10,782 nucleotides of DNA from an uncultured Selenomonadales bacterium (GCA_937910665.1 CALEPR010000209.1:1-10782); one strand, 5' to 3'; numbered from the stretch's first letter, positions 1-7,357 are shown. Numbers and translations: made by a program. The notes: generated from the sequence alone by a model not told the origin.

Positions 1-120
1 ACATAGTCTGCATTTATGTTCAGCAGTTCTGAAATTTCTTTTACGTCATAGCCTTTGCTTTTGAAGTCCACTATTCTTGCTCTGACATATGCTCGAGTGT
101 CGGGACTGACTTTTTTCCAT
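1..120 (-). pseudogene. N-terminal helix-turn-helix fragment, probable transposase remnant (runs off the left edge)
   Basis: Read on the minus strand, one frame encodes VSPDTRAYVRARIVDF, then a helix-turn-helix-like stretch GYDVKEISELLNINADYV that runs out of the window. The pattern (basic helix, G-Y, EIS.LL.I) is like the N-terminus of IS630-type transposases or other HTH proteins; it is too short to name a family. The only nearby ATG (complement of 118-120) is out of frame with this peptide by one base, across a run of six A. With five A the ATG would join the HTH frame, so it looks like a homopolymer frameshift, transcript slippage or sequencing error. The HTH frame itself stays open back to about position 200 but holds no ATG, GTG or TTG. 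No convincing Shine-Dalgarno site precedes the ATG. Confidence 0.4.
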
Positions 121-204
121 ATCTTTATTTTAATAAGGTTTTTTTTGTCGTCGGAGTAATAAAAAAATTTTATAATTTTCCAAAATGTGATACAATCACT
201 TTAA

Positions 205-303
205 AAACTTGTATTCACAAGTTTCTGGGACAAGCGATAAGGGATGAGAGTTTTCTTTTCCATTAACCCTTAACCCTATTCCCTGAAGCTGTGAATACAG
301 TTT
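205..303. repeat. imperfect inverted-repeat element upstream of ribH
   Basis: A stretch of about 99 bp whose two halves are reverse complements at roughly three quarters of positions. It starts with a perfect palindrome, AAACTTGT-ATTC-ACAAGTTT (205-224). Near its right end is CTGT-GAAT-ACAG (289-300), so the GTATTCAC core of the left arm faces GTGAATAC in the right. Inside, GGGACAAGCGATAAGGG (228-244) faces CCCTTAACCCTATTCCC (267-283). The right arm contains TTAACCC repeats. There is no ORF in it. As RNA it could form a long interrupted hairpin ending 12 nt before the ribH ribosome site. It could be a MITE/REP-like dispersed element or a leader structure; one copy cannot decide. Confidence 0.6.
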
Positions 304-329
304 CTAATATTTTTTGGGAGGACAAATTC

Positions 330-899
330 ATGAATATTTACGAAGGAAAACTCAGCGGACGCGGATTAAAAATTGCAATCGTCGTTGCGAGGTTCAATGA
401 ATTTATCACAAGTAAACTTTTGGGCGGCGCATTGGACGTTTTAAAGCGTCAGGAAGTTGCGGACGAAGATATTTCGGTTGCTTGGGTACCGGGCAGTTTT
501 GAAATTCCGCTTGTGGCAAAAAAATTTGCGTCCAGTGGAAATTTCGATGCGATAATTTGTCTTGGTGCAGTGATTCGCGGGGCGACAACTCACTACGATT
601 ATGTTTGCAGCGAAGTTTCAAAAGGCGTGGCTCAAGTAAGTTTGCAAACAGGCGTGCCGACAATTTTTGGCGTGGTCACTACGGAAAATATTCAGCAGGC
701 TATCGAACGCGCCGGAACAAAAGCAGGAAACAAAGGTTCGGACGCGGCGACTTCGGCAATCGAAATGGCAAATCTGCTGAAAAATTTTCCAAATTCAAGC
801 GGCGGCTATGAGCTGAACGTCACCGGCGGCGCAGAAGTTTCTTTAAGCAATCATCGCGAACCGCAGGAAAAAGAACCGATCGTTATCGCCGACAATTAA
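330..899 (+). CDS. ribH: 6,7-dimethyl-8-ribityllumazine synthase (riboflavin synthase beta subunit)
   Basis: Catalyses the next-to-last step of riboflavin synthesis, joining 5-amino-6-ribitylaminouracil and dihydroxybutanone phosphate into 6,7-dimethyl-8-ribityllumazine; cytoplasmic, usually in 60-subunit or pentameric shells. Family motifs in order: the early ARFNEFIT segment, WVPGSFEIP (substrate site), the CLGAVIRGATTHYDYV block with the catalytic-region His, and FGVVTTENIQQAIERAG followed by the KAGNKG turn. The ATG at 330 is chosen because GGGAGG (316-321) lies 8 nt upstream; an in-frame GTG at 291 is inside the repeat element and has no ribosome site. The product is 189 aa, whereas the family is usually 150-160: about 35 residues rich in Ser, Gly, Asn and Glu follow the last core helix. 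No ribD, ribE or ribBA is adjacent and no FMN riboswitch is seen. Confidence 0.95.
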   Translation: MNIYEGKLSGRGLKIAIVVARFNEFITSKLLGGALDVLKRQEVADEDISVAWVPGSFEIPLVAKKFASSGNFDAIICLGAVIRGATTHYDYVCSEVSKGVAQVSLQTGVPTIFGVVTTENIQQAIERAGTKAGNKGSDAATSAIEMANLLKNFPNSSGGYELNVTGGAEVSLSNHREPQEKEPIVIADN

Positions 900-922
900 A
901 AAAATTTTTTCAACAACTTAAC

Positions 923-949
923 TAAAAAATTTTTCTTCAATGACGATAT
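923..949 (+). promoter_or_regulatory. flagellar σ28/σD-type promoter
   Basis: TAAA (923-926), 15 nt, then GACGATAT (942-949). The B. subtilis σD consensus is TAAA-N14-16-GCCGATAT, so this matches at all positions but one. It lies 47 nt before the start codon of a flagellar rod/hook gene, which independently fits a flagellar promoter. Confidence 0.75.
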
Positions 950-996
950 TATTTGTGGTAAAATTGGGAAAATTTTTCTTGGAGGTTTAATAGAAA

Positions 997-1902
997 ATGT
1001 GGAGAGGACTTTACACGGCGGCGACAGGAATGATCACCGAGCAAAAGCGAACTGATGTAATCGCCAACAATCTTGCCAACGCTGCTACCACAGGTTACAA
1101 AAAAGATATTGCCGTTCATGCGGAATTTGAAAATATGCTGATTCGTCGCGTCTACGATCATGAGGACGGCGGGACTGTCGGCTTGACTGTGGACGGTTTT
1201 AATTCGCTCGGAAATTTGGGAACCAGCAGCAACGATGTAACTCAGTTCAAAGGTTTCAATGCAGATCCTTTTTATCGCCCGGCAATCGGACGCTTGGGAC
1301 TTGGAGACTACATTGATGAAATTGCCGTTGACTATGAGCAAGGCGCATTTGAAAGTACAGGAAATCCTTTTGACTTGGCAATCGGCGGACAGGGATTTTT
1401 TGCGATTCAAACTCCCGACGGCGTGAGGTACACTCGAAACGGAGCTTTTTTCAAAAATTCAGCCGGAGTTCTGCAAGATATTCGCGGCTACAATCTTTTG
1501 GATACAAATAATCAGTCGATCACAATTCCGCGAGATGTTCCTCAAGAAAGAATTGTGGTGACAGGCGACGGCAGAATTTTTGTAAACGCCGACAGAGATC
1601 AAGCGCAAAGACAAATTGCGCAGATTCAGCTTGTTCAATTTGACAACAGGCTGGCAATCGAAAAGCAAGGCGATAATCTTTTCTATGCTGTCACCGATGA
1701 ACAGGGAAATGTCGCTCAACCTCAGCCGGCGACAGGAGAAATTATTCAAGGGTGTCTGGAAAAATCAAATACCGCGATTGTCAGAGAAATGGTGGAGTTA
1801 ATTCACAACCACAGAATGTATGAAGCAAATTCTAAAGCTGTGACGACTCAAGATACAATGTTGGAGTCATCGGTTACAGAAGTTGGTAGACTTGGGAGTT
1901 GA
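997..1902 (+). CDS. flgF: flagellar basal-body rod/hook protein, FlgF/FlgG family
   Basis: Structural protein of the flagellar rod or proximal hook, exported through the flagellar type III apparatus, hence no cleavable signal. The 301 aa hold the N-terminal rod domain (about residues 5-35, ending VIANNLANAATTGYKK), the FlgE/F/G-like middle domain (about 120-170, with TGNPFDLAIGGQGFF and RYTRNGAF), and the C-terminal domain (about 253-300, LEKSN..IVREMVELI and EANSKAVTTQD). An extra segment of some 40 residues (about 55-110) lies before the middle domain compared with E. coli FlgG. The start has GGAGG 11 nt upstream. FlgF and FlgG are hard to separate by eye, so the symbol is tentative; the partner usually next to it is not in this window. 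The gene follows a σ28-type promoter. Confidence 0.85.
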   Translation: MWRGLYTAATGMITEQKRTDVIANNLANAATTGYKKDIAVHAEFENMLIRRVYDHEDGGTVGLTVDGFNSLGNLGTSSNDVTQFKGFNADPFYRPAIGRLGLGDYIDEIAVDYEQGAFESTGNPFDLAIGGQGFFAIQTPDGVRYTRNGAFFKNSAGVLQDIRGYNLLDTNNQSITIPRDVPQERIVVTGDGRIFVNADRDQAQRQIAQIQLVQFDNRLAIEKQGDNLFYAVTDEQGNVAQPQPATGEIIQGCLEKSNTAIVREMVELIHNHRMYEANSKAVTTQDTMLESSVTEVGRLGS

Positions 1903-1908
1903 TAAATC

Positions 1909-2427
1909 ATGAAAAAATTTTTTAAAATGTTTTTGTGCGCTGCGATGATCTTTTCTTTCTCAAGCGCAAATGTTTCGGCGGCAGTCATCGATATTTCCGA
2001 CGATAATATTTTGTCTTTCATCTCGAAGTGCAATCGCGAACTGAAAAAAAATGATCCAAACAACAACTTGGATACTCCTGCGCTTTCAGAAACTTTCAGG
2101 ATTTACACAGAAACTTTGAAAGTCAATGAAAATTTTCAAGTAAAATTCCTTTACACTACCAAAGATGATAAAGTTTGTTCCATCAGACTTGAACCGGACA
2201 AATATGATTCGGAGGTTAAAGACTTTTTTGAGGGTATGAGCATAGTTTATTTAAAGGCTCTCGGTTTGACTGACGAGGAGATAAGAAAACCTACTAAAGA
2301 AAGCGGAGACAAAACAGAATGGCGAAAAGAATATTTTGTTCCGACTCTCAATAAGCGGTTCATAGTTTTCTTAAAAAATTCTAAATTAACAATCGTCGCC
2401 TCCGACAAACAAAATACCGAAGAGTAA
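1909..2427 (+). CDS. uncharacterised secreted protein, cotranscribed with the flagellar gene
   Basis: I do not recognise the family. The 172 aa begin with a clear Sec signal peptide: KK, a hydrophobic core to about residue 20, and a likely signal peptidase I site after VSA (residue 24). The Cys in the core is not in a lipobox. The mature part of about 148 aa is polar and charged, has two Cys (SKCNRE and DKVCSI) and shows no further membrane segment; in a diderm host it would be periplasmic. The start is 6 nt after the flagellar gene stop, with the ribosome site GGGAG (1894-1898) inside the end of that gene, so the two are probably translated together from the σ28 promoter. A weak terminator-like hairpin follows. 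Confidence 0.8.
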   Translation: MKKFFKMFLCAAMIFSFSSANVSAAVIDISDDNILSFISKCNRELKKNDPNNNLDTPALSETFRIYTETLKVNENFQVKFLYTTKDDKVCSIRLEPDKYDSEVKDFFEGMSIVYLKALGLTDEEIRKPTKESGDKTEWRKEYFVPTLNKRFIVFLKNSKLTIVASDKQNTEE

Positions 2428-2488
2428 ATTTAATTAAATCATTCGGCCGAGAAAAATTTTTTTCAAAATGTTCGGCAGGCACGAAAAT

Positions 2489-2516
2489 AAGTTCAAAAAT
2501 TTTTCGGAACTTTTTT
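2489..2516 (+). terminator. weak intrinsic terminator candidate after the secreted-protein gene
   Basis: AAGTTC (2489-2494) pairs with GAACTT (2507-2512) around an A5T5-containing loop, and a run of T (2511-2516) follows. The stem is only 6 bp and poor in GC, so termination could be partial. Confidence 0.4.
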
Positions 2517-2535
2517 GCAATAACTTTTTCAGAGC

Positions 2536-2563
2536 AAAAAAAAATCTGCCGAAACTCGACAGA
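2536..2563 (-). terminator. intrinsic terminator of recN
   Basis: On the minus strand TCTGTCG-AGTTT-CGGCAGA forms a 7-bp stem with one G-U pair, followed directly by nine T (complement of 2536-2544). It begins 13 nt after the recN stop codon. Confidence 0.85.
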
Positions 2564-2576
2564 CTTAAAAAATTTT

Positions 2577-4277
2577 TTACAAAACTTTATTTTTCATCAA
2601 GCGTTTGATTTTTTGCGCGGAAGCTATCATAGCCCGCGCATTTTTCATTGACGCAGGAGTTTCTTCGCCCGATGCCATTCTGGAAATTTCGCGAACTCTG
2701 TCGTTGTCTTTAATTCGCTGAACTTGCGTAACAGTTTTTTCGTCGTCGTCCGATTTTGAAATTTGCAGATGAACGTCGGCGATGCAAGCAATTTGCGCCA
2801 AGTGCGTGACGCACAAAACTTGTTTGGCGCAAGAAACTTTTGCAATTCCTTCCGCCACAACTTTTGCAGTCGCACCGCCAAGTCCTGTGTCAATTTCATC
2901 AAAAACCATAGTCTCGGCAGAATCTTCGCGCCCTGCAGAAATTGTTTTTATCGCCAAAGCAACTCTGGAAAGTTCTCCACCGGAAATAATTTTCGACAAA
3001 GTTTTCATTTCTTCGCCGACGTTCGCGGAAAAAATCATGTCGGCAGAATCTCCGCCGCGCAAATTCAATTCCTCGACAGGTTCGACGGTGATTTTAAATT
3101 TTGCCTTCTCCATTCCGAGCTTGCGAATTTCTTTTTCAATCGCCGCACTCAATTTTTCTGCAGACTTTTGCCGAAGTTTTAAAAGAGTCGCCGCACGTTT
3201 TTTTGTCTGCGCTTCAAGTTTCAAAATAAGTTGCTTGGTCGTTTCAAAATCTGAATCAAAATTTTCAATCTGAGAAATTTCCTCGCGAACTTTTTCAAGG
3301 CGGTCAAGAATTTCCGCAATCGTGCCGCCATACTTTTTTTTCAAATTGTAAATGACATCCACGCGGGCATGAAGTTGATCCAATTTTTCCGGCGAAAATT
3401 CCACAGACTCGGAATAACTTTGAACGTCGTCAAAAACTTCGCGCAGAGAAATTGTCGCGTCCTCCAAAAGTTTTTGCGCGGAATTTAATTTGTCGTCGAA
3501 CTTTGAAACTTCCGCAAGATTTTTTTCAACTTTCGCCAACGCAGTCAAAATATCAAAATCATTTCCGCCGCCCAAAAGTAGACAAGCCTCCAAAACATTT
3601 TCAGAAATTTTCTCGGCGTGCGAAAGTTTTTTTATTTCAATTTCAAGCTCATCGTCCTCGCCAACTTTTAAATCAGCCGCAGAAATTTCTTGCTCCTGCC
3701 ACTTCAACATATCGAGCCGCTGATTATTTTCAATTTTAGATTTTTGTTTTTCCTCCAGAGATTTAATTTGCGCCTTCCAAAGTCGAAAAAGTTTTTGATA
3801 TTCAGTTTGTGCGGGAAAAATTTTTTCGTCCGCGCCGTCGATTAAATTGTAAACGCTTGAATCTTTCAGCAAAGCAAGATTTTCATTTTGTCCGTGAAAG
3901 TCAATCAAAGCCGCACCAAGTTTTTTCAGCGCAGTCAAAGTCAAATGCGAGCCGTTGACGACGATTGAATTTTTTCCGCCGCGAGAAATTTTTCTTGTGA
4001 TAATTAAATTTTCGTCCTCTTCGATTTCCAATTCTTGCATAATTTCGTGGACAGGAGAAAATTTTTCCGGCAAAAAAACCGCCTCAATTCGCAATTCCTC
4101 ACAGCCTGCGCGAATATTGCTCGCGCCGACTCGATGTCCCAAAACTGCGCCCAAAGCGTCAATTAAAATTGATTTTCCCGCGCCTGTCTCGCCGGTCAAA
4201 ATATTTAGTCCGTCGCCAAATTCCAAGTCAACTTTTTCAATCAGCGCGAAATTTTGTACAGATAAACTTTTCAGCAT
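2577..4277 (-). CDS. recN: DNA repair protein RecN
   Basis: SMC-like ATPase that acts early in recombinational repair of DNA double-strand breaks. At 566 aa it has the usual family length. The Walker A motif GETGAGKS is at residues 29-36. A long charged coiled-coil-like centre (about 150-400) splits the ATPase. The ABC signature ISGGELS starts at residue 431, Walker B VFDEID at 458-463, followed by TGLGG, and the switch His in CVTHLAQIA. It is last in the unit pyrF-pyrE-recN. The usual Firmicutes neighbour argR is absent. No Shine-Dalgarno site is visible before the ATG: the preceding bases are a run of A, and beyond them lies a hairpin repeat. That is unusual here, where most genes have a clear GGAGG. 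Confidence 0.96.
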   Translation of the reverse strand: MLKSLSVQNFALIEKVDLEFGDGLNILTGETGAGKSILIDALGAVLGHRVGASNIRAGCEELRIEAVFLPEKFSPVHEIMQELEIEEDENLIITRKISRGGKNSIVVNGSHLTLTALKKLGAALIDFHGQNENLALLKDSSVYNLIDGADEKIFPAQTEYQKLFRLWKAQIKSLEEKQKSKIENNQRLDMLKWQEQEISAADLKVGEDDELEIEIKKLSHAEKISENVLEACLLLGGGNDFDILTALAKVEKNLAEVSKFDDKLNSAQKLLEDATISLREVFDDVQSYSESVEFSPEKLDQLHARVDVIYNLKKKYGGTIAEILDRLEKVREEISQIENFDSDFETTKQLILKLEAQTKKRAATLLKLRQKSAEKLSAAIEKEIRKLGMEKAKFKITVEPVEELNLRGGDSADMIFSANVGEEMKTLSKIISGGELSRVALAIKTISAGREDSAETMVFDEIDTGLGGATAKVVAEGIAKVSCAKQVLCVTHLAQIACIADVHLQISKSDDDEKTVTQVQRIKDNDRVREISRMASGEETPASMKNARAMIASAQKIKRLMKNKVL

Positions 4278-4288
4278 AGTTTTTTTTT

Positions 4289-4355
4289 AGGTGGAAAGAT
4301 GGAAAGATGGAAAGTAAATCGCTCTTCACCTTTTCACCTATCAATCTTTTCACCT
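4289..4355. repeat. short tandem-repeat hairpin element between pyrE and recN
   Basis: The left arm (4289-4314) is built from 8-nt units GGAAAGAT, GGAAAGAT, GGAAAG after AGGT. The right arm (4330-4355, CTTTTCACCTATC onward) is its near reverse complement: of 26 facing positions, 21 are Watson-Crick pairs, 2 are G-T and 3 are mismatches, with a 15-nt loop. It fills nearly all of the 81-nt gap, from 4 nt after the pyrE stop to 11 nt before recN. It resembles the 205-303 element in plan (one arm of clean short repeats, the other degenerate) but not in sequence. It lacks the T-run of a minus-strand terminator. Confidence 0.65.
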
Positions 4356-4358
4356 CTC

Positions 4359-4937
4359 CTATTTCTTGCCTGTTGAACCGCGTTTAGTGAGCGGAATATT
4401 TTTTTTGCAAAGCGGACAATCTTCAGGTTCATAAGTTTCAACATTCATATGAAGGAGCGCGAAACTTGGAACGTCACCGAAATTTACTTTGCCGCCGCTC
4501 CTGTCAACCAACATAGAAACCGCGACAGGTTCTCCGCCAAATTCTTTTACCACGTCGATAACTTCGCGAACACTTCCGCCGGTCGTTACAATGTCCTCGA
4601 CTATCAAAACTCTTTCGCCTTCGTGCAGAGTAAATCCGCGCCGAAAAGTCATCTTGCCTTCAACGCGCTCGGTAAAAATTGCGCGCGTTCCGAGAGCTTT
4701 TCCTGTTTCGTGCGCTAAAATAATTCCGCCTGTCACGGGACCGACAACAGTTTCAATATTTGCGTCTTTGAAATGTTCCGCCATCGCCTGACAAAGTTTT
4801 TCTGTGTACTTCGGCTGTTGGAGGACATTAAATTTTTCTACATAGTGCGGCGAATGTTTTCCCGAAGTCAATTTAAAATGTCCATCCAAAATCGCGCCTG
4901 TTTCGACAAGCAAATCATAAACTTCTTTTTCAGTCAT
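4359..4937 (-). CDS. pyrE: orotate phosphoribosyltransferase
   Basis: Converts orotate and PRPP to OMP, the fifth step of UMP synthesis; cytoplasmic dimer. The 192 aa carry TSGKHSPHYVE near the N-terminus, VVGPVTGGIILA (about 64-75), the mobile catalytic loop region TERVEGKMTFRRGF, and the PRPP-binding motif VLIVEDIVTTGGS (110-122). The C-terminus has a CPLC pair (Cys174, Cys177) as in the longer Firmicutes/archaeal-type enzymes. The ribosome site GCGAGG is read through the last codons of pyrF, whose stop codon is 5 nt upstream, so translation is probably coupled to pyrF. Confidence 0.96.
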   Translation of the reverse strand: MTEKEVYDLLVETGAILDGHFKLTSGKHSPHYVEKFNVLQQPKYTEKLCQAMAEHFKDANIETVVGPVTGGIILAHETGKALGTRAIFTERVEGKMTFRRGFTLHEGERVLIVEDIVTTGGSVREVIDVVKEFGGEPVAVSMLVDRSGGKVNFGDVPSFALLHMNVETYEPEDCPLCKKNIPLTKRGSTGKK

Positions 4938-4942
4938 TTTTT

Positions 4943-5659
4943 TTAAACCTCGCCAATTTCTTTTAAAATATCTAAAGCAGCTTGTTTTGGATTTTCTGCG
5001 GCGCGAATCGGTCTGCCGACGACTAAATAATTTGCGCCGTCGCGAATTGCATAACTCGGCAGGGAAACTCTGCTCTGGTCGTCAATATCGCTGCCTGCAG
5101 GTCTGATTCCGGGCGTGACGATTAAAAAATTTTCTCCGCACTGGTCGCGAATAATTTTTGATTCCTGCGGCGAAGAAACTACTCCGTCGAGTCCGGCGAA
5201 CTGCGCGAGTTTTGCAAAATGTAAAACTTGTTGAGTCATATCAATTTTATCGTAGCCCATTCCGTTCCAATCGTCACGATCAATGCTGGTCAAAACAGTT
5301 ATCGCGATAAGTTTCGGACAAACAATTCCGGACTTTTCAGCTTCTTCGTGAAGTCTGTCAGCCGCCGTTTTCATCATAGTGAAACCGCCTGACGCATGAA
5401 CATTTAAAATATCTGCGCCCAAATGCATCAGCGAACAAAGACCGCCCGCGACTGTGTTCGGAATGTCATTGAGTTTCAGATCGAGGAAAACTTTTTTATT
5501 TTGAGACTTCAGCCACTCGACAATTCTTTCGCCGACGCTGTAAAAAAGTTCCATGCCGACTTTGTAAAAAATTACATCATCGCCGAGCGTATCGACAAGA
5601 TTTTTTGCGTCCTCGAAGTTATTGAAGTCCAACGCTACAATCAATCTTTCATCAGCCAT
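4943..5659 (-). CDS. pyrF: orotidine 5'-phosphate decarboxylase
   Basis: Decarboxylates OMP to UMP, the last step of pyrimidine synthesis. The product is 238 aa. The catalytic motif FLDLKLNDIPNT gives the Asp60-Lys62-Asp65 triad; TPGIRPAG and VVGRPI form the phosphate-binding end of the TIM barrel. The ATG at 5659 is preferred over an in-frame GTG four codons upstream, because that GTG is itself part of the ribosome site (ACAGGTG), 9 nt before the ATG. First gene of pyrF-pyrE-recN, behind a strong σA promoter; no long leader, PyrR site or attenuator is present, and the rest of the pyr operon is elsewhere. Confidence 0.96.
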   Translation of the reverse strand: MADERLIVALDFNNFEDAKNLVDTLGDDVIFYKVGMELFYSVGERIVEWLKSQNKKVFLDLKLNDIPNTVAGGLCSLMHLGADILNVHASGGFTMMKTAADRLHEEAEKSGIVCPKLIAITVLTSIDRDDWNGMGYDKIDMTQQVLHFAKLAQFAGLDGVVSSPQESKIIRDQCGENFLIVTPGIRPAGSDIDDQSRVSLPSYAIRDGANYLVVGRPIRAAENPKQAALDILKEIGEV

Positions 5660-5703
5660 TTTATTCAGCACCTGTCTTTCAAAATAAATTTTAATCTTCA
5701 GAA

Positions 5704-5732
5704 ATTTTAAATGGAAAGGTTCGCGATGTCAA
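5704..5732 (-). promoter_or_regulatory. σA promoter for pyrF-pyrE-recN
   Basis: On the minus strand, TTGACA (complement of 5727-5732), exactly 17 nt, then TAAAAT (complement of 5704-5709). Transcription would start some 35-40 nt before the pyrF ATG. An A/T-rich stretch just upstream could act as an UP element. Confidence 0.8.
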
Positions 5733-5783
5733 ATTTTTAGCAGAAATAAAAAAAACAGGGAAATCTTTCTTGACTCTTAATCG

Positions 5784-7334
5784 CTAACTTCTCTGTAAGA
5801 TTCTCAACTTGCAAATCGCATTCGGCAAATTTTCCATAATGTCGGACGCAGTTAAACCTTCGCATTTAGTGGAGGCAGAAATATTTCCTGCCGTTCCATG
5901 CAAATAAACTCCCGCAAGCGGAGCGAAAGGAGTTTGTTTCATAAGTCCCGCAATCGCTCCCGCTAAAACGTCGCCGCTGCCTGCCGTCGCCATTGCGCTA
6001 TTTCCAAGCGCAGAAATAAAAACTTCGCCATTCGGATAAGCCACGATTGTACATTCACTTTTCGCGACGATAATCGCTCTAATTTCCTGCGCCGCCTTAC
6101 GAACATTTTCGAGCAGAGATTTTCTGAGATCTGAAACAGTCATTCCCAAAAGCAAACCGAGTTCCCCTAAATGCGGGGTGAGAATTGGAATTTGTTTGCA
6201 AGTTTTTAATTCTTCCGCTTTTCCGTCGTATGCAAAAATTGCGTCGGCATCCAAAAGCAAAGGTTTATCGACTGCCGCGACAATTTTTTTGACAAGTTCT
6301 AAAGTTTCTTTCGCTCTGCCAAGTCCGGGACCGAGCAAAATTGCATCAGATTTTTCCGCCAAATCCAACAAATTTGTTACGGCTTTGTCGCCGCCGATAA
6401 TTCCCGTCTTAACTTCGGGAAGCGGCGCAGTGATGACTTCAGTCAATTTAGTTTCATAAACTTCGTTCAAGCTGTCGGGAACTGCAAGCGTCACAACTCC
6501 GGCTCCGGCTTTTAGCGCGGACATCGAGGCAAGGCAAGCCGCGCCTGTCATTCCTCTGGAACCGGCGACAACTAAAATTTTTCCGACACTGCCCTTGTAA
6601 GCATCTTTCGCCCGCGCAGGCAGAAAAGTTTTTGCAATTTCATCGTCAAGCAAAGTTTGATGAATATCTTCATTCAAAAGTTTTTGAGGAATACCAATGT
6701 CATCGATAATCAATTTTCCGACGTGAGTTGCGCCGGGACAAATGAAGTGACCAATTTTCGGCAAACCGAGCGCGACTGTGCAAGTTGCATTTATCGCTGC
6801 GTTTCCGACAATGCCTGTGTCTGCCTCCACGCCCGAAGGAATGTCAATAGAAATTATCGGCTTGCTCAAAGAATTTACAAGTCGAATAAGTCTAAGTGCG
6901 GAAGGTCTGAGTTCGCCGAAAAATCCCGTGCCGAGTGTGCCGTCGATAATCGCGTCGGAAAATCTCAGCGTGACTTGAAGTCGCTCCCAAGCTCTGTCGC
7001 TTTCAAGTTGCTGAATTTCCACTCCCATCCCACGCAAAATTTTCATCTGCGCATTGAGCGAATCAGTTCGATGCGCCTTGTTTCCGACAAGAAAAATTTT
7101 TACTCGCGCCCCCAAGTTCGACAAATATCTTGCCGCTGCCAAAGCGTCGCCGCCGTTATTTCCGCTTCCTGCCAAAACGCAAATTGATTTTTTGTCGATG
7201 GTGCTCAAAATTTTTTTCGTCGCCTGCGCCACTCGATGCCCTGCGCTTTCCATCAATGCAAGTTCAGGAAGTCCAAAATCATTTATCGCCGCGTTGTCAA
7301 TCTCATGCATCTGTTTTGCCAATGCCACTTTCAT
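5784..7334 (-). CDS. nnr: bifunctional NAD(P)H-hydrate repair enzyme (epimerase plus ADP/ATP-dependent dehydratase)
   Basis: Repairs hydrated, inactive NADH and NADPH: the N-domain interconverts the R and S hydrates and the C-domain dehydrates the S form using ADP or ATP. The 516 aa show the YjeF_N domain (about 1-215) with GSGNNGGD (56-63), the loop DGTLGTGFFG (131-140) and IDIPSGV; and the ribokinase-like NnrD domain (about 230-515) with GSVGKILVVAGS (248-259), LLGPGLG (333-339), LTPHLGEL (385-392) and the catalytic GSGDVLAG (452-459, Asp455). The ATG has GAGGAG 11 nt upstream. Its own promoter lies just upstream; I see no convincing terminator hairpin before the pyrF promoter, only a T-run. 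Confidence 0.96.
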   Translation of the reverse strand: MKVALAKQMHEIDNAAINDFGLPELALMESAGHRVAQATKKILSTIDKKSICVLAGSGNNGGDALAAARYLSNLGARVKIFLVGNKAHRTDSLNAQMKILRGMGVEIQQLESDRAWERLQVTLRFSDAIIDGTLGTGFFGELRPSALRLIRLVNSLSKPIISIDIPSGVEADTGIVGNAAINATCTVALGLPKIGHFICPGATHVGKLIIDDIGIPQKLLNEDIHQTLLDDEIAKTFLPARAKDAYKGSVGKILVVAGSRGMTGAACLASMSALKAGAGVVTLAVPDSLNEVYETKLTEVITAPLPEVKTGIIGGDKAVTNLLDLAEKSDAILLGPGLGRAKETLELVKKIVAAVDKPLLLDADAIFAYDGKAEELKTCKQIPILTPHLGELGLLLGMTVSDLRKSLLENVRKAAQEIRAIIVAKSECTIVAYPNGEVFISALGNSAMATAGSGDVLAGAIAGLMKQTPFAPLAGVYLHGTAGNISASTKCEGLTASDIMENLPNAICKLRILQRS

Positions 7335-7357
7335 TTACATCATCACTCCTCGAAAAG

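Noticed and set aside
291..329. Longer ribH beginning at GTG 291
   Set aside because: The GTG is inside the inverted-repeat element with no ribosome site; the ATG at 330 has GGGAGG at ideal spacing and fits the family start.
205..330. FMN riboswitch before ribH
   Set aside because: The conserved FMN-aptamer blocks are not present and the region is a simple two-armed repeat.
2782..3273. Long open frames on the plus strand opposite recN
   Set aside because: They mirror the biased codon use of recN, have no ribosome sites, and the proteins look like antisense translations.
4289..4355. CRISPR array
   Set aside because: The 8-nt repeats are directly tandem with no spacers; it is a hairpin.
5733..5783. 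Terminator after nnr
   Set aside because: There is a T-run (complement of 5749-5756), but the only pairing before it is short and spans a long loop.
6657..7187. 176-codon plus-strand frame opposite nnr
   Set aside because: It lies fully inside a well-supported gene, has no ribosome site and shows no domain.
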